Below the pieces are notes generated by a model. That model worked only from the letters and a program-made list of their open reading frames with translations, searched no databases and had not been told where the DNA came from. DNA of 64,000 nucleotides from Thalassotalea euphylliae (GTDB lineage: Bacteria > Pseudomonadota > Gammaproteobacteria > Enterobacterales > Alteromonadaceae). Where the stretch lies: contig NZ_QUOU01000001.1 of NCBI RefSeq assembly GCF_003390335.1, positions 248,001-312,000 on the forward strand, in the 5' to 3' direction. The translations under genes were made by a program, and so were the position numbers. Positions 8,028-17,737 of the stretch are shown here, one piece after another. Position 1 is the stretch's first letter. Each line of letters begins with the position of its first letter.

Positions 8028-10277
8028 ATGAATTTGTTAAGTGGTCGTTCAGTTTATCATTGGCTCGCAACAAGGCTCATCGCGATTGTTTGGTGTCGGT
8101 TTTACAATCGCGCTAATGATGCACGTATTGCTGCTCGTTTTTGTTCACGTATTGCTACTTTGACGGTTGGGCTCGGTGTGGTGAGCTCGCCAGCTGTCGC
8201 CAGTCCGCTGGTCAGCTACGCATTGGGCGCACAAGCTTTTACTTTTATCGATTTCAGCATCGCTTTTGTTCTGGGATTGAGCTTACCTATGTTGCTGTTA
8301 GTACTGCTGGTTCGGCGTTTGGTGCCGAACCCATGGTGGTACTTTACCGCGTTGATGCTGAGTGCTCTCGGCTTCCTTTACTCGCTAAACTACCTTACGG
8401 ACAACCAAGCACCAGCCGTATTAAGTTTTGCCATTAGTAGCATTAGTTTGGTGTATTTGTGGTCGTTTAAGAGCACCAATATGCTATTTCTGGACGGCGA
8501 AAGTGAGTATTTTGCCCATGTGAAGCTGGGCGAAAAAGTGCTTATATCTGCCAGTATCCTGTATGTGTTGACCATTTGGCTGTTCCCTAGTCTCGATGCT
8601 TATATTGGTTGGTTGGCATTTGCTGCCTTAGTGTTATTTACCGGAGCCGTACAAATTGCCATGATGGCAAAAGTTGCGCCAGAGCATGTCATTCGACTTG
8701 TCGGGCAATGGCTATTGGTCGGCTTGTTCTGTGGCGTTATCTTCTTCTATTTGCACGCGCAAGTCGCGCTGGAATGGCTTATTACCAGCTTCGTGTTGAG
8801 CTTTTGTGGGGCATTGGTCAACTCTAATTGGGAATTAGTGCAGCGTATTTATCAGTTAATTACTGAGCAAAAAGCAGTGAATGAAAAGCAGTTAACCGAC
8901 GAACAAATTTTTAGCTTTACTCACGACCCCGCCACGAATTTACCTTCTTACCAGCAAGCCATTTTGCGCTTTGAACAGTTGAGTTTTCAAAAGCAGTTAA
9001 CAGATTTTGCCGTTGTGGTGGTCAAGCCCAAAAATTTTGCTGATGTGAATCGCGTTTTGGGTCATCAAAATTCGGATCTGCTGTTATTGCAGCTAGCTTA
9101 CTGCCTAAAACGCGAAGTCGCCGACTTGAAGTACTTAATGAATTTTGATTTTTCCGATATCAACGCCAAGTTAGCGCGCCTGCCGAGCTTACATTTTATG
9201 TTGGCAATTGATTTGAACAAAATTGAACACAGCAAGGAAATTGTGGTTGACCAACTGTGTCGAAAGCTCGCCAGTGCGGTGCCATCGGCAATGAGCTTTA
9301 AGAGTTTTTCGTTGCGCTTTGAATTGGCGTGTGGGGTAGCTTACACCAATGATCACGGCCAAACACTCGCGGAAGTTATTGCACATGCCGGTGATGCGGT
9401 CATGGAAGCGCAGCGCAACCAAGTGTTGTGGGCTGAGTTTAATGCCCAGGTGGCCTTGCACAGCGACCAACAGTTACAGCGGATGGAACAATTAAAACTC
9501 GATATCGAGCAAGATAAGGTTCATTGGCAACTGCAGCCACAAATTGATGTCGGCAATCACCAGATACGGGGCTTTACCTTAGCGGCCAACTGGCGTTACA
9601 ACGGCCAAGACTTAGCCTTAACTGAGTTTATTGAAGTGGCAGAGCAAAGCGGCGAGATTTATTCGCTGATGAAAAAAATGATAGTGCAGACGTTTCAGGC
9701 CTTGTTTGAATTGCGCAAACTCAATGTCTATCAGCCAATTGGCATCCCTGTGCTTAGTGATAAGTTGTTAGAGCCTGATCTCGCCGAATTTATTGAGCAA
9801 CAAATTGCCACCTATAACATTTCAGCTAAGTATTTAGTTGTGCAGCTCAGCGAGCCCGTCATGCAAGTTGCCTGTGAGCAAGCCAAGCATCTGATCGATC
9901 AGTTGAAAACGCTGGAAGTGGGTATTTGTATTGCGGAGTTTGATGGTAGCTACGAATCACTGCGTTACATTCGTAAATTGTCGGTTGATCAAGTCAATAT
10001 CAGTTGTCAGCCGTTGTGTTTGGCTGAGGCGGGTAGTGCGGAAAAAGCCATTGTTAATTCACTGGTCAGTTTAGCAAGAACCATGAAACTGGCGTTTATC
10101 GGCAGTCATGTGAACAGTCGGCAAGGATTAACGCATTACCGTGCGATGGGGGGGCAAGTTGTTGAAGGTAGCGCGCTCAGCCCGGCAATAAATGTTGGGG
10201 AGCTCGCAACATGGACGGAAACTTGGTTTAAACGTTACCCATCGGCACATACGCGCGATAGTGCTGTCGATATATAG
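8028..10277 (+). CDS. Membrane protein with degenerate GGDEF and EAL domains
   Basis: This 749-residue protein starts with about seven membrane helices (to about residue 275), followed by a GGDEF-like region (about 295-480) and an EAL-like region (about 490-735). Neither catalytic signature survives. I see no GGDEF-type motif, and the EAL position reads GFTLAANWR rather than the usual EALLRW. The later region keeps the fold pattern (IAEFDGSYESLRYIRKLSVDQVNIS) but loses the DDFGTGYSS and K-x-D catalytic residues. It is therefore unlikely to make or break cyclic di-GMP and may act as a sensor, receptor or scaffold; that role is inference. GGAAG directly abuts the ATG at 8028, so an in-frame TTG at 8034 is an alternative start. 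Confidence 0.75.
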   Translation: MNLLSGRSVYHWLATRLIAIVWCRFYNRANDARIAARFCSRIATLTVGLGVVSSPAVASPLVSYALGAQAFTFIDFSIAFVLGLSLPMLLLVLLVRRLVPNPWWYFTALMLSALGFLYSLNYLTDNQAPAVLSFAISSISLVYLWSFKSTNMLFLDGESEYFAHVKLGEKVLISASILYVLTIWLFPSLDAYIGWLAFAALVLFTGAVQIAMMAKVAPEHVIRLVGQWLLVGLFCGVIFFYLHAQVALEWLITSFVLSFCGALVNSNWELVQRIYQLITEQKAVNEKQLTDEQIFSFTHDPATNLPSYQQAILRFEQLSFQKQLTDFAVVVVKPKNFADVNRVLGHQNSDLLLLQLAYCLKREVADLKYLMNFDFSDINAKLARLPSLHFMLAIDLNKIEHSKEIVVDQLCRKLASAVPSAMSFKSFSLRFELACGVAYTNDHGQTLAEVIAHAGDAVMEAQRNQVLWAEFNAQVALHSDQQLQRMEQLKLDIEQDKVHWQLQPQIDVGNHQIRGFTLAANWRYNGQDLALTEFIEVAEQSGEIYSLMKKMIVQTFQALFELRKLNVYQPIGIPVLSDKLLEPDLAEFIEQQIATYNISAKYLVVQLSEPVMQVACEQAKHLIDQLKTLEVGICIAEFDGSYESLRYIRKLSVDQVNISCQPLCLAEAGSAEKAIVNSLVSLARTMKLAFIGSHVNSRQGLTHYRAMGGQVVEGSALSPAINVGELATWTETWFKRYPSAHTRDSAVDI

Positions 10278-10366
10278 CAGCTGTTTAGCACTCAACGCTG
10301 CTTAATATCTAGAGCGACCAATCGCCGGAATTCGAACAAGTGGTTAAGACTTTATGTCGGGTGGTA

Positions 10367-10852
10367 TTACTCAATATCTAACGGATCTGGCGATAAAACA
10401 ACCCCGGTATTATCGGCGTAGATATGATCATCTGGCAAGAAAGTAACACCGGCAAAGTTAATGGCCAAATCGCTTTCGCCAACGTCGCTGTCGGTCGCGC
10501 CAACCGGAATAGAGACTAACCCTTGAATACCTAAATCCAGCTCTTCAATTAAGTCTACATCGCGCACGCTGCCGTAACAGACGATACCTTCCCAAGCGTT
10601 TTCAACAGCTAACTCAGCGATTTCTATGTCAATTAGGGCGCGTCGCGTTGAGCCGCCGCCATCGATGACAAGCACTTTGCCTTCACCGTCTTGACCCAGT
10701 ATTTCTCGAATCAAACCGTTGTTTTCAAAGCACTTCACGGTTACCACTTTGCCACCAAATGAATTGCGGCCACCATAGTTGCTAAATATCGGCTCTAACA
10801 CGTCGATAAGATCGGCATAAATATTACATAACTCTGAAGTGTTATATTCCAT
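10367..10852 (-). CDS. rraA: RraA, inhibitor of ribonuclease E
   Basis: RraA is a small ring-forming protein that binds RNase E and dampens its activity, changing mRNA turnover. The 161-residue length and start (MEYNTSELCNIYADLIDVLEP) match the family closely. The VIDGGGSTRRALIDIE and WEGIVCYGSVRDVDLIEEL blocks are typical. The fold is related to class II aldolases of the HMG/CHA type, but RraA lacks that enzyme activity. It is a single minus-strand gene facing the end of the preceding signalling gene. Confidence 0.93.
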   Translation of the reverse strand: MEYNTSELCNIYADLIDVLEPIFSNYGGRNSFGGKVVTVKCFENNGLIREILGQDGEGKVLVIDGGGSTRRALIDIEIAELAVENAWEGIVCYGSVRDVDLIEELDLGIQGLVSIPVGATDSDVGESDLAINFAGVTFLPDDHIYADNTGVVLSPDPLDIE

Positions 10853-11029
10853 AAAGGTCTCTCAAGTGGGGTCACGGCGCTAAGCCTGTATCGCTGTTAG
10901 TTTAGTATAGCGAGTTAAGGCGTCCAGTCTCAATTGTTAGTGTCTTGTTTATAATCAGATTGTTGCTTGAAATCAAAGAAAAAACACTATTAAATGAGTA
11001 ACTAAGTCGTTTTCCTTGCCAAGGCGCTC

Positions 11030-13027
11030 ATGAACGAGCAGTTAGTCGCGAATACATTTTTATACCTGACAAATGCAATTGTCTTTGGCGTACTCGCCTT
11101 TCTACTGTGGCAATTTTATCGCGGTTTTGGTAGCCAACATGTTAAGTATTGGCAGTTTAGCCTACAGGCGTTAACTACCAGTCAATTGACCATGACAGTC
11201 AAGGCATTTACGGCACTTTCATCACCGACAAGTGTGGTGCAAGTTGTGTTGGAAGGCATATATCAAAGCAGCTATTTTGTCTTTGTTAGCTTGTTTTTAA
11301 TTGGCCTTTACATCGCCCAAACACAAAAGCCGCTGGCGCGGCGGTATGTGGTTGCGATCGCTGGCGCTAGCTTTGCAACGGCTTGGCTATTTACCTTAGT
11401 GTATGCGTTTGCCGATGGCCATGTTTACGATCGCTTCTTTATGCGGGAAACGCTGCCTGAATTTCTCTTCGGTTTGGCCTACATGGGCATGGCATTTTTC
11501 AGCTATCGCACGGCACCTGTGCACGTTTCGAGTCGCATCATGCAGGTATCCTTTGTTATCTACGGTTTGCGCTTCTTTGTGTTTTCTATGCTGTCGACTT
11601 TTATGGTCGCTGAAGTCTGGTTTAGCCAAGTGATTCGCTTTTTTGCATTTTTTGATATTGGCTCACACGCGGTGATTGGTTTTAGTATGCTGATTTGGAT
11701 GCAAGGCGCAGAGCGTTCAGCAGCAAATTCAGCAAAGAACAAAGCGCAATACTTAGGCCGACACGACTCCCTAACGGGCTCGTTAAATCGCGAGCAAGTA
11801 CTTGAAAAAATGCCCGAATTAATGCGCAACGCCAGTAAACATAACAAGCAATTGAGTATTTTCTTACTGGATATTAAACGCTTTAAGTTTATTAACGATA
11901 CCTACGGCCTGAAAACAGGTGATTACATACTCGGTGAAATTGCCAGAAGGCTAAGAGATAGCTTGTTTCAGCCACAAATTGTTGGCCGTTTAAGCGGTGA
12001 CTCATTTGTTTACGTGTTCGAATTTGAGCACCGTCAGCAAATTTCACGTGCGTTGAATCATTTACATGAATTAATCGCTCGTCCGTACCAGTATGACGGC
12101 CAAGACATTATGTTGCAGTGCAGCGTTGGCTACAGCTTTTATCCCGAGCACGGCGATAGTGCAGAAACCCTGTTACAACTGTCAAATTTGGCCTTGTTCC
12201 ACGCCGAATCGCGCAATGAGGCAAGCAAACAATACAGTGACGACATGCAAGTGCAAGGGCGACATTTATTAGCGGTGGAAAAAGCGATCAAACTTGCGAT
12301 GGAGCGCGACGAATTCGAACTTTACTTCCAACCACAGCTCAACCTGCTAACCAACAAGCTTGAAGGGGTCGAGGCGTTAATTCGTTGGAACCACCCCGAT
12401 GATGGCTTACTGACACCGAACCAGTTTCTGCCTGATGTGGATGCGCTGGCGCTCAACAGTGCGCTTGACAATTACGTGCTGGATAAAGCGTGTCGGGCAA
12501 TCGCCCGTTGGCATCAAGCGTATCGCCGATGGGTGACGGTGGCCGTCAACATTACCGCGGTTGAGTTTCAAGATCCCAAGCTTGTGCCGAGTATTCAGGC
12601 ATTGCTGCTGAGGTACGATGTGCCGCCAAATTACTTGGAATTAGAAATCACCGAGAACGTGGTCATGACCGATTTGCAGTCGGCAATGGATACCATAGTT
12701 GAGTTGCAAACCATGGGCATTAAAGTGTCGATTGACGACTTTGGCACCGGCTACTCTTCATTAGCGTATTTGCGCAAGCTGCCCATTGACAAGATCAAAA
12801 TCGATCGCAGTTTTATTAATGAAATGGCCGAAAATGACTCGGATCTCACCATCGTAAAATCTATGGTGCGTTTGTCGCATGGGCTAGGTAAGCGCGTCTT
12901 GGCAGAAGGGGTCGAAACACAAACTCAGCTTGATATTCTGCGCACCTTAGACTGTGATGCGGTGCAAGGCTACTTTATTAGCAAGCCGATTAGCGAAGCA
13001 GATTTAGTGAAGTACTTCAAACGCTAA
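11030..13027 (+). CDS. Membrane GGDEF-EAL protein, probable cyclic di-GMP phosphodiesterase
   Basis: The 665 residues comprise about seven membrane helices (8-225), a GGDEF domain (about 240-400) and an EAL domain (about 415-660). The GGDEF signature is degraded to SGDSF (322-326), so cyclase activity is doubtful. The EAL domain looks intact: EGVEALIRW (446-453), LEITENVV, DDFGTGYSSLAYLRKLPIDKIKID and LAEGVET are all present. The likely net activity is hydrolysis of cyclic di-GMP at the inner membrane, with the degenerate GGDEF perhaps sensing GTP; the latter is inference from other composite proteins. The N-terminal membrane sensor was not assigned to a named family. Confidence 0.85.
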   Translation: MNEQLVANTFLYLTNAIVFGVLAFLLWQFYRGFGSQHVKYWQFSLQALTTSQLTMTVKAFTALSSPTSVVQVVLEGIYQSSYFVFVSLFLIGLYIAQTQKPLARRYVVAIAGASFATAWLFTLVYAFADGHVYDRFFMRETLPEFLFGLAYMGMAFFSYRTAPVHVSSRIMQVSFVIYGLRFFVFSMLSTFMVAEVWFSQVIRFFAFFDIGSHAVIGFSMLIWMQGAERSAANSAKNKAQYLGRHDSLTGSLNREQVLEKMPELMRNASKHNKQLSIFLLDIKRFKFINDTYGLKTGDYILGEIARRLRDSLFQPQIVGRLSGDSFVYVFEFEHRQQISRALNHLHELIARPYQYDGQDIMLQCSVGYSFYPEHGDSAETLLQLSNLALFHAESRNEASKQYSDDMQVQGRHLLAVEKAIKLAMERDEFELYFQPQLNLLTNKLEGVEALIRWNHPDDGLLTPNQFLPDVDALALNSALDNYVLDKACRAIARWHQAYRRWVTVAVNITAVEFQDPKLVPSIQALLLRYDVPPNYLELEITENVVMTDLQSAMDTIVELQTMGIKVSIDDFGTGYSSLAYLRKLPIDKIKIDRSFINEMAENDSDLTIVKSMVRLSHGLGKRVLAEGVETQTQLDILRTLDCDAVQGYFISKPISEADLVKYFKR

Positions 13028-13400
13028 GCTAATCCTTGAACGCTAGTTTGTTTTCCATTCCGTTTATTTTGCTATTCACTTTGCTGTAAACATTGTGAAT
13101 AGCATGCCTTTTTAGCTATTACAGCCATTCATTACCATTTTTGTCACTTGCTTCAAGCAGCATTGTATTAATCATGGCATAGGGAAGCGAAGCTTGATAA
13201 CGAATCAACTAAGCCTGTTTAACTCTCCATCGGAAATTACAATTCGGTAACACTTTTAGTAAACTTCGAGCAGTAGACAAAATTCAGTCAAATGTAATCT
13301 TGCTGTTAGCGTTGCGTTAAATTTTATGTCGACAGTGAGGAAATAAAATACAATAAAATAGTGTCTATTCCATCAAATATTCAATTAGGGGTTGTACTTA
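13028..13400. other. Intergenic region upstream of the chemoreceptor gene
   Basis: About 370 AT-rich bases. It holds the inverted repeat at 13071-13103 and presumably the chemoreceptor promoter. I saw no convincing flagellar sigma-28 consensus and no small gene. Confidence 0.5.
13071..13112 (+). terminator. Probable terminator after the GGDEF-EAL gene
   Basis: GCTATTCAC (13071-13079) pairs perfectly with GTGAATAGC (13095-13103) around a 15-base loop, followed by ATGCCTTTTTA. The stem is modest and the loop large, so this is a moderate call. Confidence 0.5.
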
Positions 13401-15260
13401 ATGCTTATTAAGCAAAAGTTGTTGTTAAATACCGCAGTTTCAGTGGTTAGTATGTTGTTTATGCTAGGATTGCTGGCGTTTACCATTTCATCACTTGATA
13501 ACAGCATTCAAGTGGCACGTCATATTGGCAATGTCGAAAGTGAAATACTGCAACTGCGTCGACACGAAAAAGACTTCTTGGCGAGAAAAGACCTAAAGTA
13601 CGTCGATAAATACCAAGCGAGCATGACGCAGTTGAAAAGTGAAGTTAGCCAGTTAGCTAAGCAATTTCAATTGTTAGGGTGGGATGCCAGCCAAATTCAG
13701 ACAATGCAAACTGTGCTAGCGGATTACCAGAGCTCATTTACGACACTGGTCAATACTCAACAGAAGATTGGTTTACACCCTAAAGATGGTCTCTATGGCG
13801 CATTGCGTGATGCAGTGCACGATGTTGAAACCTTAATTGGTAAAGATGATTACCAATTATTAAGCGGTATGCTGCAACTGCGTCGTAATGAAAAAGACTT
13901 TATGCTGCGCTTGGATGAAAAATATGTCACTCGATTACAAAGTAATGTGACTAAGCTCATCGAGGATGTTAAGGCGAGCGCATTTGATGGCGATAAACAA
14001 GCTAATATCACCCGCTTATTAACTTCTTACCAAAACGCATTTTTAAATCTGGCTAATGAACAGGGCAAGTTGGGACTAGATCAAAATAGCGGTATTCAGG
14101 GACAAATGCGGAGCACTATTCATCGCGTAGAAGAAATATTAGAGCAATTAGTGACCATTAGCGCCAATGAAGTCGCGCAATATACTGCGTTTGTCGAACG
14201 TCTAGCTATTATTGTATTTGTCATTTTGCTGGTGTTAGCCATAGGTTTTACCGCCTATATGATAAAAAGTATCTTGGCCTCTATTAATCGATTGAAAACC
14301 ACTATGCTGGCCATATCGGAGTCCAATGACTTAACCATTGCGATTGATACCGGTGGTAATGATGAGTTGTCACAAATGGCGAAAGTTTTCGAAACCATGG
14401 TGAGCAACTTCCGCAACCTGATTATTGAAGTGAACCAATCAGTGACAACGCTTAATGATGCTACCCAGCAAGTGGCGCAAAACATTAGTGTGACAACACA
14501 AGGGGTTGCCTCACAAATTGAAGAAACCGATATGGTGGCAACGGCCGTTACTGAAATGGTGGCGACGGTTGATGAAATTGCCAACAACACGCAAGAGGCG
14601 GCGCATAAAGCGGAGGTCACGAATGACAATGCTGCCCATGGTAAGCAAGGGGTTGATCAGACTATTGGTCAGATTGGCTCACTTTCACAAAACCTCGCCG
14701 AATCTGAGCAGATCGTTCAAGCATTAGCGCAAGACAGTGAGACGATAGGCTCGGTACTTGATGTTATTCGTGGTATTGCTGAACAAACTAACTTGCTGGC
14801 ACTGAATGCGGCGATTGAGGCGGCACGCGCTGGTGAGCAAGGGCGTGGCTTCGCGGTTGTTGCTGATGAAGTGAGAACACTGGCGAGCCGAACACAAGAC
14901 TCTACCCAAGAGATAGAAAGTATTATTTCGGCACTGCAAAACCGCACCCAGCAAATTGTTGCGCATATTGCTGATTGCCGAGAGCAAGGTGATGACAGTT
15001 CAACGCAAGCGGATTCCGCTGGCCAAATGCTGGATGAGATCACGCAAGATGTGTCAACTATTATGGAAATGAACACGGCAATTGCAATGGCAATTAAAGA
15101 GCAAAGTGCCGTCGCAACCGAAGTGAACAAGCACGTGGTACTCATTCGCGATGTGGCTGAGCAATCAGGACAAATGGCGCAGCAGAATGAGCAGATGAGC
15201 CATGAGCTATCGGAACAAGCGCATAAGTTGCAATTAGAGGTGAATCGTTTTACTGTCTAA
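13401..15260 (+). CDS. Methyl-accepting chemotaxis protein with HBM sensory domain
   Basis: This 619-residue chemoreceptor has a first membrane helix (about 9-30), a periplasmic region (about 31-265), a second helix (about 267-288), a HAMP domain and a cytoplasmic signalling domain. The periplasmic part repeats the motif RR-x-EKDF (LRRHEKDF at 52-59, LRRNEKDF at 160-167), the hallmark of the helical bimodular HBM domain that in Pseudomonas McpS binds organic acids. The signalling tip IAEQTNLLALNAAIEAARAGE is intact. No C-terminal CheR/CheB tethering pentapeptide is visible. ATG at 13401 is chosen because AGGGG lies 10 bases upstream; a TTG at 13392 is too close to it. The ligand is unknown. 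Confidence 0.92.
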   Translation: MLIKQKLLLNTAVSVVSMLFMLGLLAFTISSLDNSIQVARHIGNVESEILQLRRHEKDFLARKDLKYVDKYQASMTQLKSEVSQLAKQFQLLGWDASQIQTMQTVLADYQSSFTTLVNTQQKIGLHPKDGLYGALRDAVHDVETLIGKDDYQLLSGMLQLRRNEKDFMLRLDEKYVTRLQSNVTKLIEDVKASAFDGDKQANITRLLTSYQNAFLNLANEQGKLGLDQNSGIQGQMRSTIHRVEEILEQLVTISANEVAQYTAFVERLAIIVFVILLVLAIGFTAYMIKSILASINRLKTTMLAISESNDLTIAIDTGGNDELSQMAKVFETMVSNFRNLIIEVNQSVTTLNDATQQVAQNISVTTQGVASQIEETDMVATAVTEMVATVDEIANNTQEAAHKAEVTNDNAAHGKQGVDQTIGQIGSLSQNLAESEQIVQALAQDSETIGSVLDVIRGIAEQTNLLALNAAIEAARAGEQGRGFAVVADEVRTLASRTQDSTQEIESIISALQNRTQQIVAHIADCREQGDDSSTQADSAGQMLDEITQDVSTIMEMNTAIAMAIKEQSAVATEVNKHVVLIRDVAEQSGQMAQQNEQMSHELSEQAHKLQLEVNRFTV

Positions 15261-15290
15261 GTAAGGCGTTTGACGCAGCTTTTACGGTGT

Positions 15291-15695
15291 TTAAAGCTGC
15301 TTAATGTCAATCATGGCATCGCGGCCATGGCCGCTAGCACTGAGTTGCTGACTATACGTTTGCCACAACAAATCGGCTTGCTGGTGGTATAAGGCAAGCT
15401 CAGCTTGAGCATAAATCACTTGGTAACCATCATCAAAAATCAGTCGGTAACCATGTTTACCGACTGATTCAATACGGGTGAGCACGACATCTTTTTTATG
15501 CGTCGCCAGCGCAGGTGCTTTGCCTTTTGGACTAGCAGCATAAGCACTTGAGGCTTGGCTGCTTTCAAGCACGCGTAAAAATTCATAGTTAAACTGCCAG
15601 CGCTCAGTCAGTGCTTGTTCGCCTGATGGCGAGGCAAGCTCAACACTTAACTGCTTTTGCTGTTGATGTAATTGAAATTTTACAATGCTTAACAT
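15291..15695 (-). CDS. DUF971 (GBBH-like N-terminal domain) protein
   Basis: This 134-residue protein matches the small DUF971 family, related to the N-terminal domain of gamma-butyrobetaine hydroxylase. The pattern of a tryptophan-rich strand (ERWQFNYEFLRV) followed by IESVGKHGYRLIFDDGYQVIYAQAEL is typical. It sits 55 bases downstream of hslU on the same strand, a pairing common in gammaproteobacteria. The family may bind a metal or iron-sulphur centre, but its biochemical role is not settled. A hairpin (GCAGCTTTTA at 15275-15284 with TTAAAGCTGC at 15291-15300) overlaps its stop codon. Confidence 0.8.
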   Translation of the reverse strand: MLSIVKFQLHQQQKQLSVELASPSGEQALTERWQFNYEFLRVLESSQASSAYAASPKGKAPALATHKKDVVLTRIESVGKHGYRLIFDDGYQVIYAQAELALYHQQADLLWQTYSQQLSASGHGRDAMIDIKQL

Positions 15696-15749
15696 AGCCA
15701 GATGCTTTGCTCGTTTTACCTATACGTGATTACTAGGTGATTAAACCGC

Positions 15750-17078
15750 TTACAGAATAAAGCGGCTTAAATCTTCGTTTTGTACCACGTCGTTTAACGT
15801 ATTTTCAACGTAAGCGGTATCAATGACCACTTTCTCACCAGCGCGATCGTTGGCGCTATATGAGATTTCTTCCATTAAGCGCTCCATCATAGTGTGTAAT
15901 CGGCGCGCACCAATATTTTCTGTGCTTTCGTTGACTTGCCACGCGGCATTAGCAATGGCGGAAATACCGTCTTCGGTGAACTCCACATCCACACCTTCGG
16001 TTTTCATCAGGGCGATGTATTGCTCAGTTAATGAAGCATTTGGCTCCGTTAAAATGCGGACAAAGTCTTCCGTGGTCAATGCTTTTAACTCGACGCGAAT
16101 TGGCAGACGACCTTGCAGCTCTGGAATTAAGTCAGATGGTTTCGCCATTTGGAAAGCACCTGAGGCGATAAACAAGATGTGATCAGTTTTCACCATACCG
16201 TGCTTAGTGCTTACTGTTGAACCTTCAACCAGTGGCAGTAAATCGCGTTGTACACCTTCGCGAGAAACGTCTGGGCCTGAGCTGTCGCCACGCTTACAGA
16301 TTTTGTCGATCTCATCGACGAACACAATACCGTTTTGCTCAACCGCTTCTAGTGCTTTGGTTTTGATATCGTCTTGGTTAACGATTTTCGCGGCTTCTTC
16401 TTCCTGTAGCGCTTTGAATGCGTCTTTAATTTTTAGCTTGCGCTTCTTGGTTTTGTCGCCCGACATGTTCTGGAACATGCTTTGCAATTGTGAAGTCATG
16501 TCTTCCATACCCGGAGGCGCCATGATTTCGACACCCATTGGCTGTGCGGCGATATCAATTTCAATCTCTTTATCGTCTAGCTTGCCTTCGCGTAATTTCT
16601 TGCGGAACACTTGGCGTGTGCTGCTGTTATCGCTGCTTTCTTCGTTGCCAAAGCTGTCGCGAGGATTTGGAATAAGCACATCAAGCACGCGCTCTTCAGC
16701 GGCTTCTTCGGCAAGGTGCTTAACGCGCTCCATTTCCTGCTCTTTGGTCATCTTAACGGCCATGTCAGTTAAGTCGCGGATAATGGTTTCCACCTCTTTA
16801 CCCACATAACCGACTTCGGTGAACTTAGTGGCTTCGACTTTGATAAACGGCGCATTAGCCAGCTTGGCTAAGCGGCGGGCAATTTCAGTTTTACCGACAC
16901 CCGTTGGGCCGATCATCAAAATGTTTTTGGGGGTAACTTCGCCGCGCAGCTCGTCATTAAGCTGCATACGACGCCAGCGGTTACGCAAAGCAATGGCAAC
17001 AGCGCGCTTGGCATCGGCTTGGCCAACAATGTGGCTATCTAATTCATGAACAATTTCACGTGGGGTCATATTCGACAT
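15750..17078 (-). CDS. hslU: HslU, ATPase subunit of the HslVU protease
   Basis: HslU is the AAA+ unfoldase ring that feeds substrates to the HslV peptidase. The 442-residue length is standard. Walker A GPTGVGKT lies at 57-64 and Walker B is in GIVFVDEIDKIC. The C-terminal residues EDLSRFIL, which insert into HslV pockets and activate it, are conserved. The gene follows hslV by 15 bases, so they are co-transcribed. In relatives the operon is heat-shock induced; I did not identify a sigma-32 promoter. Confidence 0.98.
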   Translation of the reverse strand: MSNMTPREIVHELDSHIVGQADAKRAVAIALRNRWRRMQLNDELRGEVTPKNILMIGPTGVGKTEIARRLAKLANAPFIKVEATKFTEVGYVGKEVETIIRDLTDMAVKMTKEQEMERVKHLAEEAAEERVLDVLIPNPRDSFGNEESSDNSSTRQVFRKKLREGKLDDKEIEIDIAAQPMGVEIMAPPGMEDMTSQLQSMFQNMSGDKTKKRKLKIKDAFKALQEEEAAKIVNQDDIKTKALEAVEQNGIVFVDEIDKICKRGDSSGPDVSREGVQRDLLPLVEGSTVSTKHGMVKTDHILFIASGAFQMAKPSDLIPELQGRLPIRVELKALTTEDFVRILTEPNASLTEQYIALMKTEGVDVEFTEDGISAIANAAWQVNESTENIGARRLHTMMERLMEEISYSANDRAGEKVVIDTAYVENTLNDVVQNEDLSRFIL

Positions 17079-17093
17079 AATAATTCCTAATAC

Positions 17094-17624
17094 TTATTCT
17101 GCTGTGCCAAGTTCGTCAATGGTGTGATGCTGATTAGTGAAGACACAAATGTCAGCCGCAATAGTGAGCGACTTATCAACGATGTCACGGGCAGATAATT
17201 CGGTATTTTGTAGTAACGCAAGTGCCGCGGCTTGGGCAAAGTTACCACCACTACCGATGGCAATTAAGTCATGCTCTGGCTGCACCACATCGCCATTACC
17301 GGTAATGATTAATGATGCCGTTTCATCGGCAACCACTAGCATGGCTTCTAATTTGCGTAGCGCGCGATCGCTGCGCCAGTCTTTGGCCAGTTCAACAGCT
17401 GATTTGGTCAAGTGGCCTTGGTGCATTTCCAGCTTGCTTTCAAAGCGCTCAAATAACGTGAATGCGTCGGCAGTACCGCCAGCAAAGCCAGCTAATACTT
17501 TGTCGTTGTATAGGCGACGCACTTTTTTCGCGTTGCCTTTCATTACTGTGTTACCGAGAGAAACTTGGCCGTCGCCACCGATCGCAACTTTACCGTTGCG
17601 TCTAACTGATACAATTGTAGTCAC
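17094..17624 (-). CDS. hslV: HslV, peptidase subunit of the HslVU protease
   Basis: HslV is the proteasome-like threonine protease core of HslVU. The start is placed at the GTG codon at 17624, because GAGG lies six bases upstream and the protein then begins M-TTIVSVRRNGK. This leaves Thr2 as the N-terminal nucleophile after methionine removal, as the mechanism requires. Longer readings from a TTG at 17636 would bury this threonine. The resulting 176 residues match the family, with conserved AIGGDGQVSLGNTVMK and LAGFAGGTADAFTLFERFE. Confidence 0.97.
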   Translation of the reverse strand: MTTIVSVRRNGKVAIGGDGQVSLGNTVMKGNAKKVRRLYNDKVLAGFAGGTADAFTLFERFESKLEMHQGHLTKSAVELAKDWRSDRALRKLEAMLVVADETASLIITGNGDVVQPEHDLIAIGSGGNFAQAAALALLQNTELSARDIVDKSLTIAADICVFTNQHHTIDELGTAE

Positions 17625-17737
17625 ACTACACCTCAAACCTGTGGCTGCTGGTTACCAGCAGCGCGATAAACATGTTTGATAAGATGGGTGTGTTTAGGGA
17701 ATTTTCAAGTAATGGCGTGTAATTTAACGCGCTGTCG

